Positions 7,545 to 18,042 of a stretch of 64,000 nt of DNA are shown piece after piece (position 1 is the first letter of the stretch; each line of letters starts with the position of its first letter). Source of the DNA: Jannaschia faecimaris (GTDB lineage Bacteria; Pseudomonadota; Alphaproteobacteria; Rhodobacterales; Rhodobacteraceae); the NCBI RefSeq assembly GCF_900107415.1, contig NZ_FNPX01000014.1, positions 1-64,000 of the forward strand, read 5' to 3'. The position numbers and the translations under genes are program-made. Below the pieces are notes generated by a model. That model worked only from the letters and a program-made list of their open reading frames with translations. It did no database searches and had not been told where the DNA came from.

Positions 7545-10514
7545 TTACTCCGTGCTCAGCGCTTCGTCGACGAGCGCGGCTTGTTGGGCTTTGTGTTGGC
7601 TGGCGAGACCCGTTGCGGGTGAGGCACTGGCGGCCCGCCCGGCATAGACGGGTCGGGTATACTTCGCCCCGATGCGGGTCAGGACCCATTCGATATTCGG
7701 TTCCACGAAGGTCCAGGCCCCCTGGTTCTTGGGCTCCTCCTGGCACCAGACGATCTGCGCCTGCTTGAAGCGTTCCAACTCGTTGACCATCGACAGGGCC
7801 GGGAACGGATAGAACTGCTCCAACCGCAGTATGTAGACGTCGTCGATGCCGCGGGCGTCCCGCTCGTCCAGCAGGTCGTAGTAGACCTTGCCCGAGCAGA
7901 CGACGACGCGCTTGATCTTGTTGTCGGCGACCAGTTTGGTGTCCGAATTGCCCTGTTGGGCATCATCCCAAAGCACCCGGTGAAAGCTGGAACCGGTCGT
8001 GAACTCTTCCTTGGTCGAGACGGCCATCTTGTGGCGCAGCAGCGACTTGGGCGTCATCAGGATGAGGGGCTTGCGGAAATCGCGGTGCAGCTGGCGGCGC
8101 AGAATGTGGAAGTAGTTGGCCGGGGTGGAGCAATTTGCCACGATCCAGTTGTCCTGGCCGCATTGCTGCAAAAAGCGTTCCAGGCGGGCCGACGAGTGCT
8201 CGGGCCCCTGACCCTCGTAGCCGTGGGGCAACAGGCAGACGAGGCCCGACATGCGCAACCACTTGGATTCGCCCGAACTGATGAACTGGTCGAACATGAT
8301 CTGCGCACCGTTGGCGAAATCGCCGAACTGCGCTTCCCACATCGTTAGGGCGTTGGGTTCGGCAAGGGAGTAGCCGTACTCGAACCCGAGCACCGCATAT
8401 TCCGATAGGGCGGAGTCGATGACTTCGTACTGCGACTGGCCCTCGCGGATGTGGTTCAGGGGGTAATACCGCTCCTCGGATTCCTGGTTCACGAGGCCCG
8501 AGTGCCGCTGCGAGAAGGTGCCGCGCGTACTGTCCTGACCGGCCAAACGGACCTTGTAACCCTCGGTCAGCAATGACCCGAAGGCCAGCGCCTCGGCAGT
8601 GGCCCAGTCGAAACCCGTGCCAGTCTCGAACATCTTGGCCTTGGCCTCCAAGAGGCGACCAACGGTTTTGTGGACGGGGAAATCCTCGGGGGCCTTGGTC
8701 AGGGCGCGACCCACTTCATCGTAGGTTTCGGGCGCGATCGCCGTTTCGCCACGGACGTAGTCGTCTTCCTTGCGGCGATCCAGGTGCGACCAGCGCCCAT
8801 CGAGCCAGTCGGCCTTGTTGGGCTTGTAGTCACGACCGGCCTCGAATTCCTGGGCGAGGTGATCCTGGAAGGCGACCTTCATGTCCTCAATCTCACCCTC
8901 GGGGATGAGGCCATCCTTGACTAAACGCTCGGTATAGAGCGTCAGGCTCGTCTTCTGGCCCTTGATCTTCTTGTACATCAGCGGGTTGGTGAACATGGGC
9001 TCATCGCCCTCGTTGTGACCGAACCGGCGGTAGCAGAAAATGTCGAGCACGACGTCCTTGCCGAATTTCTGCCGGAACTCCGTCGCGACGCGCGCGGCGT
9101 GGACGACGGCCTCGGGATCGTCACCGTTTACATGGAAGATCGGAGCCTCGACCACCAGCGCGTTGTCGGTGGGGTAGGGCGAGGAGCGCGAGAAGTGCGG
9201 GGCGGTCGTGAAGCCGATCTGGTTGTTCACGACGATATGAATCGTGCCGCCCGTTTTGTGGCCGCGCACACCCGAGAGCGCGAAGCATTCAGCCACGACG
9301 CCCTGACCCGCAAAGGCCGCGTCACCGTGCAGCAGCAGCCCAGCTACTTGAGAGCGCTTGGTGTCGCCCAGTTGATCCTGCTTGGCGCGGACCTTGCCCA
9401 GAACAACCGGGTTCACGGCCTCCAGGTGCGACGGATTCGCCGTCAACGACAGGTGCACGACGTTTCCATCGAACTCCCGGTCAGACGAGGCCCCCAGATG
9501 ATATTTCACATCACCCGAGCCATCAACGTCCTCGGGCTTGAAGCTGCCGCCCTGGAACTCGTTGAAGATCGCCTTGTACGGCTTGTTCATCACGTTCGCC
9601 AAAACGCTCAGGCGGCCGCGGTGGGGCATGCCGATCACGATGTCGGAGAGGCCGAACTGACCGCCGCGCTTGATGATCTGCTCCATCGCGGGGATCAGCG
9701 CTTCGCCACCATCCAGACCGAAGCGCTTGGTCCCCATGTATTTGACGTGAAGAAACTTCTCGAAACCCTCGGCCTCGACCAGCTTGTTGAGGATGGCGCG
9801 GCGGCCGTTCTTGGTGAACTCGATCTCCTTGCCCAGACCCTCGATCCGCTCTTTCAGCCAGGAAGACTCCTCGGGATTGGAGATGTGCATGTACTGCAGG
9901 GCAAAGGTCCCGCAATAGGTCCGCTTCAGTATCGATACGATCTCCCGCAGGGTCGCGACGTCCAGGCCGAGAACCTTGTCGATGAAGATCGGCCGGTCCA
10001 TGTCGGCCTCCTTGAAGCCGTAGGATCGGGGATCCAGCTCGGGGTGCGGTACCTCGGCGCGCATGCCCAGCGGATCAAGGTCGGCGGCAAGATGCCCTCG
10101 AATCCGGTAGGCCCGGATCAGCATCAACGCCCGAATGGAATCGAGTACGGCGCGCTTGATCGCGTCATCGCTGGGGGCGGCCCCGATCTCGGCGGCCTTG
10201 GACTTGATCTTTTCCCCGGCGGATTTCGCTTCCTTGGGGTCGACGGGCGCGGCGGGCCACTCGCCGGTCAGCGCGACGGTCAGGTCGTCGGCGGGTACCG
10301 GTGGCCAGTCGGCGCGCGCCCAGCTAGGACCTGCAGCCTCGGCCTGCGCGATGCCGGCGTCGTCTTCCAGTGCCGCGAAAAACTGCTTCCACGTCTCGTC
10401 CACGGCATTCGGGTCATCGGCATACCGCGCGTACATGTGCTCGAGGTATTCGGCGTTGTGACCCTGCATGAAGCTGGTCGAATGGAAGATCTCGTTGTCG
10501 GATTGATCGGTCAT
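7545..10514 (-). CDS. sucA: 2-oxoglutarate dehydrogenase E1 component
   Basis: 989 residues, the usual length. The N-terminus (YLEHMYARYADDPNAVDETW) is the E2-binding segment typical of OdhA/SucA. ThDP-site features include GMPHRGRLSVLANVMNKPY and the downstream GDAAFAGQGVVAE and NNQIGFTT stretch. The C-terminal transketolase-like half has QFGDFANGAQIMFDQFISSGESKW and LPHGYEGQGPEHSSARLERF. It decarboxylates 2-oxoglutarate in the TCA cycle. The start ATG at 10514 is 106 bp downstream of three exported-protein genes, and the gene ends 3 bp before odhB. Confidence 0.96.
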   Translation of the reverse strand: MTDQSDNEIFHSTSFMQGHNAEYLEHMYARYADDPNAVDETWKQFFAALEDDAGIAQAEAAGPSWARADWPPVPADDLTVALTGEWPAAPVDPKEAKSAGEKIKSKAAEIGAAPSDDAIKRAVLDSIRALMLIRAYRIRGHLAADLDPLGMRAEVPHPELDPRSYGFKEADMDRPIFIDKVLGLDVATLREIVSILKRTYCGTFALQYMHISNPEESSWLKERIEGLGKEIEFTKNGRRAILNKLVEAEGFEKFLHVKYMGTKRFGLDGGEALIPAMEQIIKRGGQFGLSDIVIGMPHRGRLSVLANVMNKPYKAIFNEFQGGSFKPEDVDGSGDVKYHLGASSDREFDGNVVHLSLTANPSHLEAVNPVVLGKVRAKQDQLGDTKRSQVAGLLLHGDAAFAGQGVVAECFALSGVRGHKTGGTIHIVVNNQIGFTTAPHFSRSSPYPTDNALVVEAPIFHVNGDDPEAVVHAARVATEFRQKFGKDVVLDIFCYRRFGHNEGDEPMFTNPLMYKKIKGQKTSLTLYTERLVKDGLIPEGEIEDMKVAFQDHLAQEFEAGRDYKPNKADWLDGRWSHLDRRKEDDYVRGETAIAPETYDEVGRALTKAPEDFPVHKTVGRLLEAKAKMFETGTGFDWATAEALAFGSLLTEGYKVRLAGQDSTRGTFSQRHSGLVNQESEERYYPLNHIREGQSQYEVIDSALSEYAVLGFEYGYSLAEPNALTMWEAQFGDFANGAQIMFDQFISSGESKWLRMSGLVCLLPHGYEGQGPEHSSARLERFLQQCGQDNWIVANCSTPANYFHILRRQLHRDFRKPLILMTPKSLLRHKMAVSTKEEFTTGSSFHRVLWDDAQQGNSDTKLVADNKIKRVVVCSGKVYYDLLDERDARGIDDVYILRLEQFYPFPALSMVNELERFKQAQIVWCQEEPKNQGAWTFVEPNIEWVLTRIGAKYTRPVYAGRAASASPATGLASQHKAQQAALVDEALSTE

Positions 10515-10620
10515 TGGGGGACCTCGGGGGTTCGGAACTGGGGGATGTCAGGTGTCAGGTCGGGGTGGCCGGGTGGTTTCGCAACCGGGCCGGGCGGCGG
10601 TCTGTATCGGTGCGTTCGGA

Positions 10621-11253
10621 TCATTCGGCATCCTCCACGCTGGCGACCGGGAACATCTGCGTCGTCACGACCGCGTCGAGATGGGTGGGCATCACAGGCC
10701 CAGGATCGGGCAGGTGCCTCATGATCGCGACGGAGGAATACGGCAGGCTGCCTTCGTCTTCGGGCAGAAACGACAGGCTGCGCAGGCCGCCTTCGGGCAG
10801 AATTGCCTCCTCGGCCAGAAGGCGGCTGACGAGGTCGAGTTCGGGCCCGCCGATCAGGCAGGTGGTGCGATGGATGCGGCCCACCGTCTCGTCGGTGATC
10901 TGCTCGCCCATCAACAGCAGGATCGCGTCTCCGCGCGCATAGAGTGGTCGGTTGGTACTGCTGTCCTGAACCCAAGCGAGTGTCTCTTCGCGGTGAGACC
11001 ATCGGTCGGCCCAGCTTCCGCCCTCGCCGTGTTCAGCGTGCAATGCTGCCAGAAGGGCATGTGACAAGTTCCGCTGTGCGGCGGGCTTCTCGGATTCGGC
11101 CACCGGGGTCCAACCCTGCGCCCGGAGCGCCGCGACATACGGCGCGCCGGTTACATGCTTTTCCAGACACGGGGAAAGGGCCGGTCCAATATCGGGCAGG
11201 TCGACCGCCCCGGCCTGCGTGGCCGCGAGTGTCAGGAGGAAGGCGCGGATCAT
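10621..11253 (-). CDS. Exported protein of unknown function, third member of a tandem trio
   Basis: 210 residues with a short signal peptide (MIRAFLLTLAATQAGAVDLP). The mature part has two cysteines: one near the N-terminus (ALSPCLEKHV), followed by a LRAQGWTPV motif, and one in the middle (TTCLIGGPE). The same C...QGW...C layout occurs in the two genes upstream, so I read the three as diverged tandem paralogues, although overall identity is low. Its ATG overlaps the stop of the preceding gene (ATGA), implying translational coupling, and sucA follows 106 bp later. Periplasmic location is likely; no enzyme motif is visible. Confidence 0.7.
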   Translation of the reverse strand: MIRAFLLTLAATQAGAVDLPDIGPALSPCLEKHVTGAPYVAALRAQGWTPVAESEKPAAQRNLSHALLAALHAEHGEGGSWADRWSHREETLAWVQDSSTNRPLYARGDAILLLMGEQITDETVGRIHRTTCLIGGPELDLVSRLLAEEAILPEGGLRSLSFLPEDEGSLPYSSVAIMRHLPDPGPVMPTHLDAVVTTQMFPVASVEDAE

Positions 11254-11858
11254 TGCGCGATCTCCGGCGAGAGTGTCAGCAGCGTGGCGATGCCCGCGTG
11301 GGTGGCGGGCGTGTCCATGCCCGGCGTCGGGCGCGTGAGATAGAAGCTCAGGGTTTCATCGCCAGCTTCCGGGGTTTGGGTCAGGGTGATGACCTGCGTC
11401 TCGCCCGGTTCGGGAGTTCCGTTCGCATCTGTCAAAAGCTGCGCATACACATCGTCCATCCGGGTTCCGTCGGCAAAGGCCATCCAGCAGCGCAGCTGCG
11501 CGGCACCGTCGGGCGTAAAGCCGCCGCTGACCATCAGGGCCTGTGCCCCGTCGCTCGCCGTGAAGAGAAGCTGCGTTTCACCCATCCGGGCCCAAAGCTT
11601 GCGGCCTCGCTCCAATCGGTCGGCGCGGGGGCCGTCGTTACCGGCCACAAGGGCCAGGAACGTGTCATTGAGAAGCGTCAGTTGCGCCGCGCGATTCATT
11701 GCCGGGACCAAGCGCCAGCCCTGCGCCTCCAGGTCGGCGCGGTACCGGGCTGGGTCCAAGTGGCGGTCAGTGCAGGGAACCAGCGCTGGCGGTACTCCGT
11801 AGCTCTGGGCGGCGGCAGGAGCAGCAATGCAAACGATAAGGGCGAGGGCGCGGATCAT
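11250..11858 (-). CDS. Exported protein of unknown function, second member of the trio
   Basis: 202 residues with signal peptide MIRALALIVCIAAPAAAQS. Near the mature N-terminus it has ALVPCTDRHL and LEAQGWRLVPA, and further on the second mature cysteine in QLRCWMAFADGT. This parallels the neighbours on both sides. A third cysteine lies inside the signal peptide. Both junctions are 4-bp ATGA overlaps, so the three genes form a tight cassette between sucD and sucA. I do not recognise a domain. The two cysteines could form a disulfide in the periplasm (inference). Confidence 0.7.
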   Translation of the reverse strand: MIRALALIVCIAAPAAAQSYGVPPALVPCTDRHLDPARYRADLEAQGWRLVPAMNRAAQLTLLNDTFLALVAGNDGPRADRLERGRKLWARMGETQLLFTASDGAQALMVSGGFTPDGAAQLRCWMAFADGTRMDDVYAQLLTDANGTPEPGETQVITLTQTPEAGDETLSFYLTRPTPGMDTPATHAGIATLLTLSPEIAQ

Positions 11859-12463
11859 TCGGTCGCCCCTTTGGAATAGGTCAGGTGGGTTTCAACAAGC
11901 TGAGCCGTCACGACATCCCGGCCCGTTTCCTCCGCTAGGGCGGCGCGATCCAATGCAGTGATCTGGACGTATCCGTCCGCGATCCGTTCTTCTTCGTTGA
12001 CCGCAAAGAGCGTATTGCCCGGCGCGTCCGGACCATTCAACGCAAGGCGGCATTGATACTCGATGTGGTCCTGGTCAGGCTCACGCCAGAACACGATCAT
12101 CGCACCCGCGTCGCTTGTCATCAGGCGTGTCTTGCTACCGGTTATGTCACGTTTGCGGGCCAGCCCTTCCACGGTGCGGCGCTGCAATTCAAGGATCGAG
12201 GAGAGCGTCTCGCCGCCAGTGTCGCCGGTCATGTAGTATGCGACATAAAGCCAGACGAGTTGATCGCCGACAACTTCTGGAAGTGGACCATCGGGGAGAA
12301 CCCGCCAACCTTCGATCGTCAGGGCGTCGACGGCAGTGTCGATGCTATTGGTCGGAACCAGGCAAGCGGCAGGGGCCAGCCCGGCAAATGCCGTTTGCGG
12401 CATGCTCAGCAGGAGCGATGCCGCCACCATAGCGATGGCCCGCTGAGACCGTGGGAGAAGCAT
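11855..12463 (-). CDS. Exported protein of unknown function, first member of the trio
   Basis: 202 residues from the ATG at 12463, which has a strong GGAGG seven or so bases upstream; a longer reading from 12637 has no protein-like N-terminus. The signal peptide is MLLPRSQRAIAMVAASLLLS followed by MPQTAFA. The mature part has AACLVPTN, a LTIEGWRVLPDG motif, and a second cysteine in YQCRLALNGPDA, matching the layout of the two following genes. It starts 175 bp downstream of sucD and overlaps the next gene by 4 bp. Function unknown; position inside the TCA operon is the only clue. Confidence 0.7.
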   Translation of the reverse strand: MLLPRSQRAIAMVAASLLLSMPQTAFAGLAPAACLVPTNSIDTAVDALTIEGWRVLPDGPLPEVVGDQLVWLYVAYYMTGDTGGETLSSILELQRRTVEGLARKRDITGSKTRLMTSDAGAMIVFWREPDQDHIEYQCRLALNGPDAPGNTLFAVNEEERIADGYVQITALDRAALAEETGRDVVTAQLVETHLTYSKGATE

Positions 12464-12638
12464 CCCGGCTGCCTCCCGAGGATTCGGGCAAGACGACCCG
12501 ACCCGGACCAAGTGAGCCCGGGACAGTAAGCCCATAACGATTGATCCGACCCGAAACGCACGTAGGACGGGGCGTTCGCGGCAAACGATGCCGCGGACGA
12601 AGTCTCCGCCGAATGGTGTCCAGGCCGGGCAATGCATG

Positions 12639-13520
12639 TCAGCCGATCGCTTCCTTCACGGCTTCGCCGAGCGTGGCCGGGCTGTCGGCGACAACGATGC
12701 CGGCGGCCTTCATTGCTTCGATCTTGCTTTCCGCGTCGCCCTTGCCACCGGCGACGATGGCACCCGCGTGGCCCATGCGGCGGCCCGGAGGGGCGGTGCG
12801 CCCGGCGATGAACCCGGCCGTCGGCTTCCAGCGGCCAGCCTTCTTCTCGTCGGCCAGGAACTGCGCGGCATCCTCCTCGGCGGTGCCGCCGATTTCACCG
12901 ATCATGATGATCGACTGCGTCTCGGGGTCGGCCAGGAACAATTCGAGAATGTCGATGTGCTCGGTTCCCTTGATGGGATCGCCTCCGATGCCGACGGCGG
13001 TAGATTGGCCCAGGCCCATGTCGCTGGTCTGCTTGACGGCCTCATATGTCAGGGTGCCCGAACGGGACACAACACCAACGGAGCCGCGCTTGTGGATGTG
13101 GCCGGGCATGATGCCGATCTTGCAGGCATCGGGCGTGATGACACCCGGACAATTCGGTCCGATCAGGCGGGTCTTGGACCCGTCCAGCGCGCGCTTGACC
13201 TTCATCATGTCAAGCACCGGGATGCCCTCGGTGATGCAGATGACCAGCTCGATTTCCGCGTCGATGGCCTCGAGGATCGAGTCGGCTGCAAAGGGGGGCG
13301 GCACGTAGATCACGGAGGCGTTGGCCCCCGTTGTCGCAACGGCCTCGTGACAGCTGTCGAAGACCGGCAGGTCCAGATGCGTCTGTCCCCCCTTGCCCGG
13401 CGTGACACCGGCGACCATCCGGGTGCCATAGGCGATGGCCTGTTCGGTGTGGAACGTCCCCTGGGAGCCTGTGAGTCCCTGGCAGATCACCTTGGTATCT
13501 TTGTCGATGAGAATGGCCAT
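12639..13520 (-). CDS. sucD: Succinyl-CoA synthetase alpha subunit
   Basis: 293 residues, standard length. CoA-binding N-terminus ([20 protein letters not shown]), ESGVV-type loops ([23 protein letters not shown]), and the phosphohistidine in [20 protein letters not shown] near the C-terminus. With SucC it converts succinyl-CoA to succinate with ATP or GTP formation. The start at 13520 has GGAGGG five bases upstream; a longer in-frame extension to 13592 is not family-like. It is separated from sucC by two exported-protein genes, unlike the adjacent sucCD arrangement of E. coli. Confidence 0.96.
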   Translation of the reverse strand: MAILIDKDTKVICQGLTGSQGTFHTEQAIAYGTRMVAGVTPGKGGQTHLDLPVFDSCHEAVATTGANASVIYVPPPFAADSILEAIDAEIELVICITEGIPVLDMMKVKRALDGSKTRLIGPNCPGVITPDACKIGIMPGHIHKRGSVGVVSRSGTLTYEAVKQTSDMGLGQSTAVGIGGDPIKGTEHIDILELFLADPETQSIIMIGEIGGTAEEDAAQFLADEKKAGRWKPTAGFIAGRTAPPGRRMGHAGAIVAGGKGDAESKIEAMKAAGIVVADSPATLGEAVKEAIG

Positions 13521-13606
13521 TGGGCCCTCCTTGGTCCTGAAAAGTCTGGCCTGTTGGGGCCGGTGTCGGTTGCGCGCCCTGTCCGGGCGCATGTCTGTCT
13601 TGCTCC

Positions 13607-14188
13607 CTACTGGGGGCGGGAGTGAACGATGAGGATGACGGGATGGTCGAAAGCGGTGCCTTCGCCGGTTTCGGGGTCGGAGAAAGTTGTGCGCGCAACC
13701 GGAAGGGTCACCGCAAGGTTGCTGAAGAAGAAGCCAACGCCGCCATCGACATTGGTGCCGGCCCCAAGTGGTGCCAGCAGCGTGTCACTGCCGTCGATCA
13801 GCCGGGGTGCAAGGATCTCACCCGCGAGCTTGTTGGCAAGCCGCGTACCAACTGCCGGCGATCCGACGGAGCAGCCGTTGCCGGTGACCTTGCGGCGCGT
13901 GCCCTGTTCGTCGGTGAAGGTCTGTTCGGGCGCGGGGCCGATACGGATGAAGGTCAGCGTTCCGGGGCTGGCATAGACGATGGCTGAGCCGTCGCGCTCG
14001 CGCACAGCGTAGTTCAAGGCGCGGGCGGCCCGATCCTGACTGCGACGCGTGGTGTTGTTCAGGCAGACTGCCTCGGCGGCGAAGCGCATCCGCTGTGCCG
14101 CGATGTCGCCTACGCCCGCGCCGAATCCGTTGTTGCCGGTCTGGACGCAACCGGCCAGCGCCAGCAACAGGATCAGCGGCCGGATCAT
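13607..14188 (-). CDS. Lipoprotein of unknown function between sucC and sucD
   Basis: 193 residues. The first 14 residues, [14 protein letters not shown], are a lipoprotein signal with lipobox LAGC, so Cys14 should be acylated. The mature part contains two further cysteines (EAVCLNN and GNGCSVG), a pattern repeated in the lipoproteins between sdhA and sdhB. No enzymatic motif is recognised. Its start overlaps the stop of the upstream gene by 4 bp (ATGA), and sucD starts 86 bp after its stop. Probably on the periplasmic face of the inner or outer membrane. Confidence 0.75.
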   Translation of the reverse strand: MIRPLILLLALAGCVQTGNNGFGAGVGDIAAQRMRFAAEAVCLNNTTRRSQDRAARALNYAVRERDGSAIVYASPGTLTFIRIGPAPEQTFTDEQGTRRKVTGNGCSVGSPAVGTRLANKLAGEILAPRLIDGSDTLLAPLGAGTNVDGGVGFFFSNLAVTLPVARTTFSDPETGEGTAFDHPVILIVHSRPQ

Positions 14189-14682
14189 CGGTTCGCCTCG
14201 CTGGCGTCCGGCGTCAGGCGCTCAACGGATAGGAAGGTCTCCACGCCGTTCGGTCCGGGCCGTGCACCGGTGTGGACGACGGCGATGCGCGCGGGGTTCA
14301 GAAACCGCGCGGCCAGCAGTGTCGTACCGGGCAGTTCGGCCTCCGTGTGGGTGTCGGGAAGGGGGGCTTCGGTTTGGATCCCTTCCGCTTGCAACCCGCC
14401 GAGGGCAACCTCTGCCGCCTGCGTGCCGTAGTCGCCATCAAACGACACCTCACACCGTCGATCGGTGCCGGGCGTCACGTTCCCGCCGGGCGTGGCCGGG
14501 ACATTGGAGAACGGGTTCAGATCGTAGAAGTCCACCCGCGCGCCGCTGCTGGTGATGTCGGCCTGTACCCGCGCCGATGTCAGATATGGCGAGAAGCAAT
14601 GCGCCGCGAAGGCCGCAAGCATGTCGTTGCGCTGCGGGTTGGCATGGGCAGGCGCGAGCGACACCGCGAAGGCAAAGATCAT
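14185..14682 (-). CDS. Exported two-cysteine protein downstream of sucC
   Basis: 165 residues from ATG 14682. The N-terminus MIFAFAVSLAPAHA is a hydrophobic stretch ending in an AHA signal-peptidase site, but it lacks the usual basic residues, so the true start may lie slightly upstream (no ATG or GTG with a good ribosome site was found in the preceding 60 bases). The mature part has two cysteines, AHCFSPYLTSA and RRCEVSFDGDY. The second resembles the CRLALNG and CWMAFADG positions in the trio upstream of sucA. It overlaps the following lipoprotein gene by 4 bp. Function unknown. Confidence 0.6.
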   Translation of the reverse strand: MIFAFAVSLAPAHANPQRNDMLAAFAAHCFSPYLTSARVQADITSSGARVDFYDLNPFSNVPATPGGNVTPGTDRRCEVSFDGDYGTQAAEVALGGLQAEGIQTEAPLPDTHTEAELPGTTLLAARFLNPARIAVVHTGARPGPNGVETFLSVERLTPDASEANR

Positions 14683-15044
14683 GCCTGTCAGAGCGGCGCA
14701 GACCGTTCTCGCGTCTGGTTCGTTAAGGGCAGTGAACCTGCGGAAACGTCGCCGCAGAGAGCCTTGCCTGACTTTCAGACATATCTCGAAAATCTTCAGA
14801 TACCCGCCCCTCGCAAGCCTGCGCGCGCGATACGCGGGCTTATCGCCCGCATCGACCACTTGTTGCAGGGCTTTCCGCTCCGCACGAGACGTCACAGAAA
14901 ATAAATCGCTGAAAGGTCCGTTTCTCAGGACTCGCCCGTCGACGATACCGACGAACGACAAGTCAAGGCACACCAGCCAGAACGTCCGGCTGTGCCGGAC
15001 CTCGACCGGTCGGTCGTCGATATCGGCGGGCACCATGATTCGAG
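14683..15044. other. 362-bp gap between sucC and the next gene
   Basis: The minus-strand reading frame of the downstream exported protein stays open across most of this stretch, but the encoded sequence is Arg-rich, lacks family character and has no ribosome site near an ATG at 15036, so I treat it as non-coding. A perfect 7-bp hairpin with a 3-base loop (gtccggc-tgt-gccggac, 14984-15000) lies 45 bp after the sucC stop with no T-tract. It could stabilise the sucC end of the transcript. Confidence 0.4.
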
Positions 15045-16238
15045 CTACCCCTTGACTGCCTTCACAATTTTCTGTGCGCCGTCCTTCAGGTCGTCGGCGG
15101 CGATCACGTCGAGGCCGCTTTCATTGATGATCTTCTTACCCTGCTCGACGTTGGTCCCTTCCAGGCGCACGACAAGAGGAACCTTCAGGCCCACCTGTTT
15201 CACGGCGGCGACCACGCCTTCGGCGATGACGTCGCAGCGCATGATGCCGCCGAAGATATTGACCAGGATGCCCTTCACCTGCGGGTCGGAGGTGATGATC
15301 TTGAACGCCTCGGTCACCTTCTCCTCGGTGGCACCGCCGCCGACGTCCAGGAAGTTGGCAGGCTCGGCACCATAAAGCTTGATAATATCCATCGTCGCCA
15401 TGGCCAGACCGGCGCCGTTCACCATGCAGCCGATCTCACCGTCCAACGCGATGTAGTTCAGGTCGTACTTGGAGGCGGCGAGCTCCTTGGGGTCTTCCTC
15501 GGTCTCGTCGCGCAATTCGGCGATGTCTTTGTGGCGATAGATCGCATTACCGTCAAAGCTGACCTTGGCGTCCAGCACTTTCAGGTCGCCCTTGTCAGTC
15601 ACGATCAGCGGGTTGATCTCCAGCATCTCCATATCCTTCTCGGTGAAGGCCTTGTAGAGTTGTCCCATCAACTGCACGCATTGCTTGACCTGCGCGCCCT
15701 TCAGCCCGAGGGCAAAGGCGACGCGACGGCCATGGAACGGCTGGTAACCGGTGGCAGGGTCGACGCTGAAGCTTATGATCTTCTCGGGCGTGTTCGCGGC
15801 CACCTCCTCGATGTCCATGCCGCCCTCGGTCGAGCAGACGAAGCCGACGCGGCTGGTCTGACGATCGACCAGAAGAGCCAGGTAAAGCTCCGTCTCGATG
15901 CCCGAACCGTCCTCGATATAGATGCGATTGACCTGTTTTCCGGATGGTCCCGTCTGGTGCGTGACCAGCGTGTTGCCGAGCATCTTGGCGGCTTGCTCTG
16001 CGGCATCCTCGACCGACTTGGCCAGGCGCACACCACCTGCCTCCCCGGCTTCGGCTTCCTTGAACGAGCCCTTGCCGCGGCCACCCGCGTGGATCTGCGC
16101 CTTCACGACCCAAAGCGGGCCATCAAGCTGGCTTGCCGCGTTTTTTGCGTCGGCGGCCTTGGTGACGGCGACGCCGTCCGAGACCGGTGCGCCATAATCG
16201 CGCAGCAGCGCCTTGGCCTGATATTCGTGGATATTCAT
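15045..16238 (-). CDS. sucC: Succinyl-CoA synthetase beta subunit (ADP- or GDP-forming)
   Basis: 397 residues, standard length. It begins [19 protein letters not shown], the universal SucC start. The ATP-grasp domain shows [13 protein letters not shown] and [17 protein letters not shown], and the C-terminal CoA-ligase part has the [15 protein letters not shown] and [16 protein letters not shown] signatures. It is the first gene of the suc-odh-lpd operon. The start at 16238 fits the family; the open frame running on to 16403 crosses the operator region and is not coding. Paired TGTGATCACA palindromes lie 111-141 bp upstream. Confidence 0.96.
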   Translation of the reverse strand: MNIHEYQAKALLRDYGAPVSDGVAVTKAADAKNAASQLDGPLWVVKAQIHAGGRGKGSFKEAEAGEAGGVRLAKSVEDAAEQAAKMLGNTLVTHQTGPSGKQVNRIYIEDGSGIETELYLALLVDRQTSRVGFVCSTEGGMDIEEVAANTPEKIISFSVDPATGYQPFHGRRVAFALGLKGAQVKQCVQLMGQLYKAFTEKDMEMLEINPLIVTDKGDLKVLDAKVSFDGNAIYRHKDIAELRDETEEDPKELAASKYDLNYIALDGEIGCMVNGAGLAMATMDIIKLYGAEPANFLDVGGGATEEKVTEAFKIITSDPQVKGILVNIFGGIMRCDVIAEGVVAAVKQVGLKVPLVVRLEGTNVEQGKKIINESGLDVIAADDLKDGAQKIVKAVKG

Positions 16239-16348
16239 GGGACGCGCCCCCGTCTGGTCAATGGTTACCACGACCCCTGACACGCGATCAGTGGCTTTGA
16301 AACAGTATTTGGCGCGATTAGACGTATTTCGGCGATAATCTGAACATT

Positions 16349-16379
16349 TGTGATCACAGTAATGCGAGGTGTGATCACA
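16349..16379 (-). promoter_or_regulatory. Paired TGTGATCACA palindromes upstream of sucC (candidate operator)
   Basis: Two identical, perfect 10-bp palindromes TGTGATCACA at 16349-16358 and 16370-16379, 21 bp centre to centre, i.e. about two helical turns apart and on one face of the DNA. They lie 111-141 bp upstream of the sucC ATG. The same pair with 20-bp spacing occurs upstream of sdhC at 21444-21473. CRP sites have a 6-bp spacer between TGTGA and TCACA, so this is not a CRP consensus. Binding protein unknown; a GntR-, LacI- or other dimeric regulator would suit. Confidence 0.65.
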
Positions 16380-16442
16380 AAGAAATTGTGCCGCGTGGTT
16401 CAAGTGCGGTCCAAGCTCGAGGCACGGCTTCCGTTGAAAATG

Positions 16443-16465
16443 AAAAAGGGGGCCAGAAGGCCCCC
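16443..16465 (-). terminator. mdh: Rho-independent terminator of mdh
   Basis: Perfect 7-bp stem gggggcc/ggccccc (16448-16454 and 16459-16465), 4-base loop, followed on the minus strand by five T residues. It sits 22 bp after the mdh stop and upstream of the sucC operators, so it separates mdh from the suc operon transcript. Confidence 0.85.
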
Positions 16466-16487
16466 TCGGTCACGTGATTGATCGGCG

Positions 16488-18042
<1,555 letters not shown>

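Noticed and set aside
9015-10724. 569-codon open frame antisense to sucA
   Set aside because: Antisense to a well-conserved gene, with low-complexity composition; typical GC-bias artefact.
14683-15036. N-terminal extension of the exported protein gene downstream of sucC
   Set aside because: The added 118 residues are basic and structureless and would hide the signal peptide inside the protein; no ribosome site.
16349-16379. CRP/FNR binding site reading of TGTGATCACA
   Set aside because: CRP half-sites TGTGA and TCACA are separated by six bases and FNR sites are TTGAT-N4-ATCAA; neither spacing matches.
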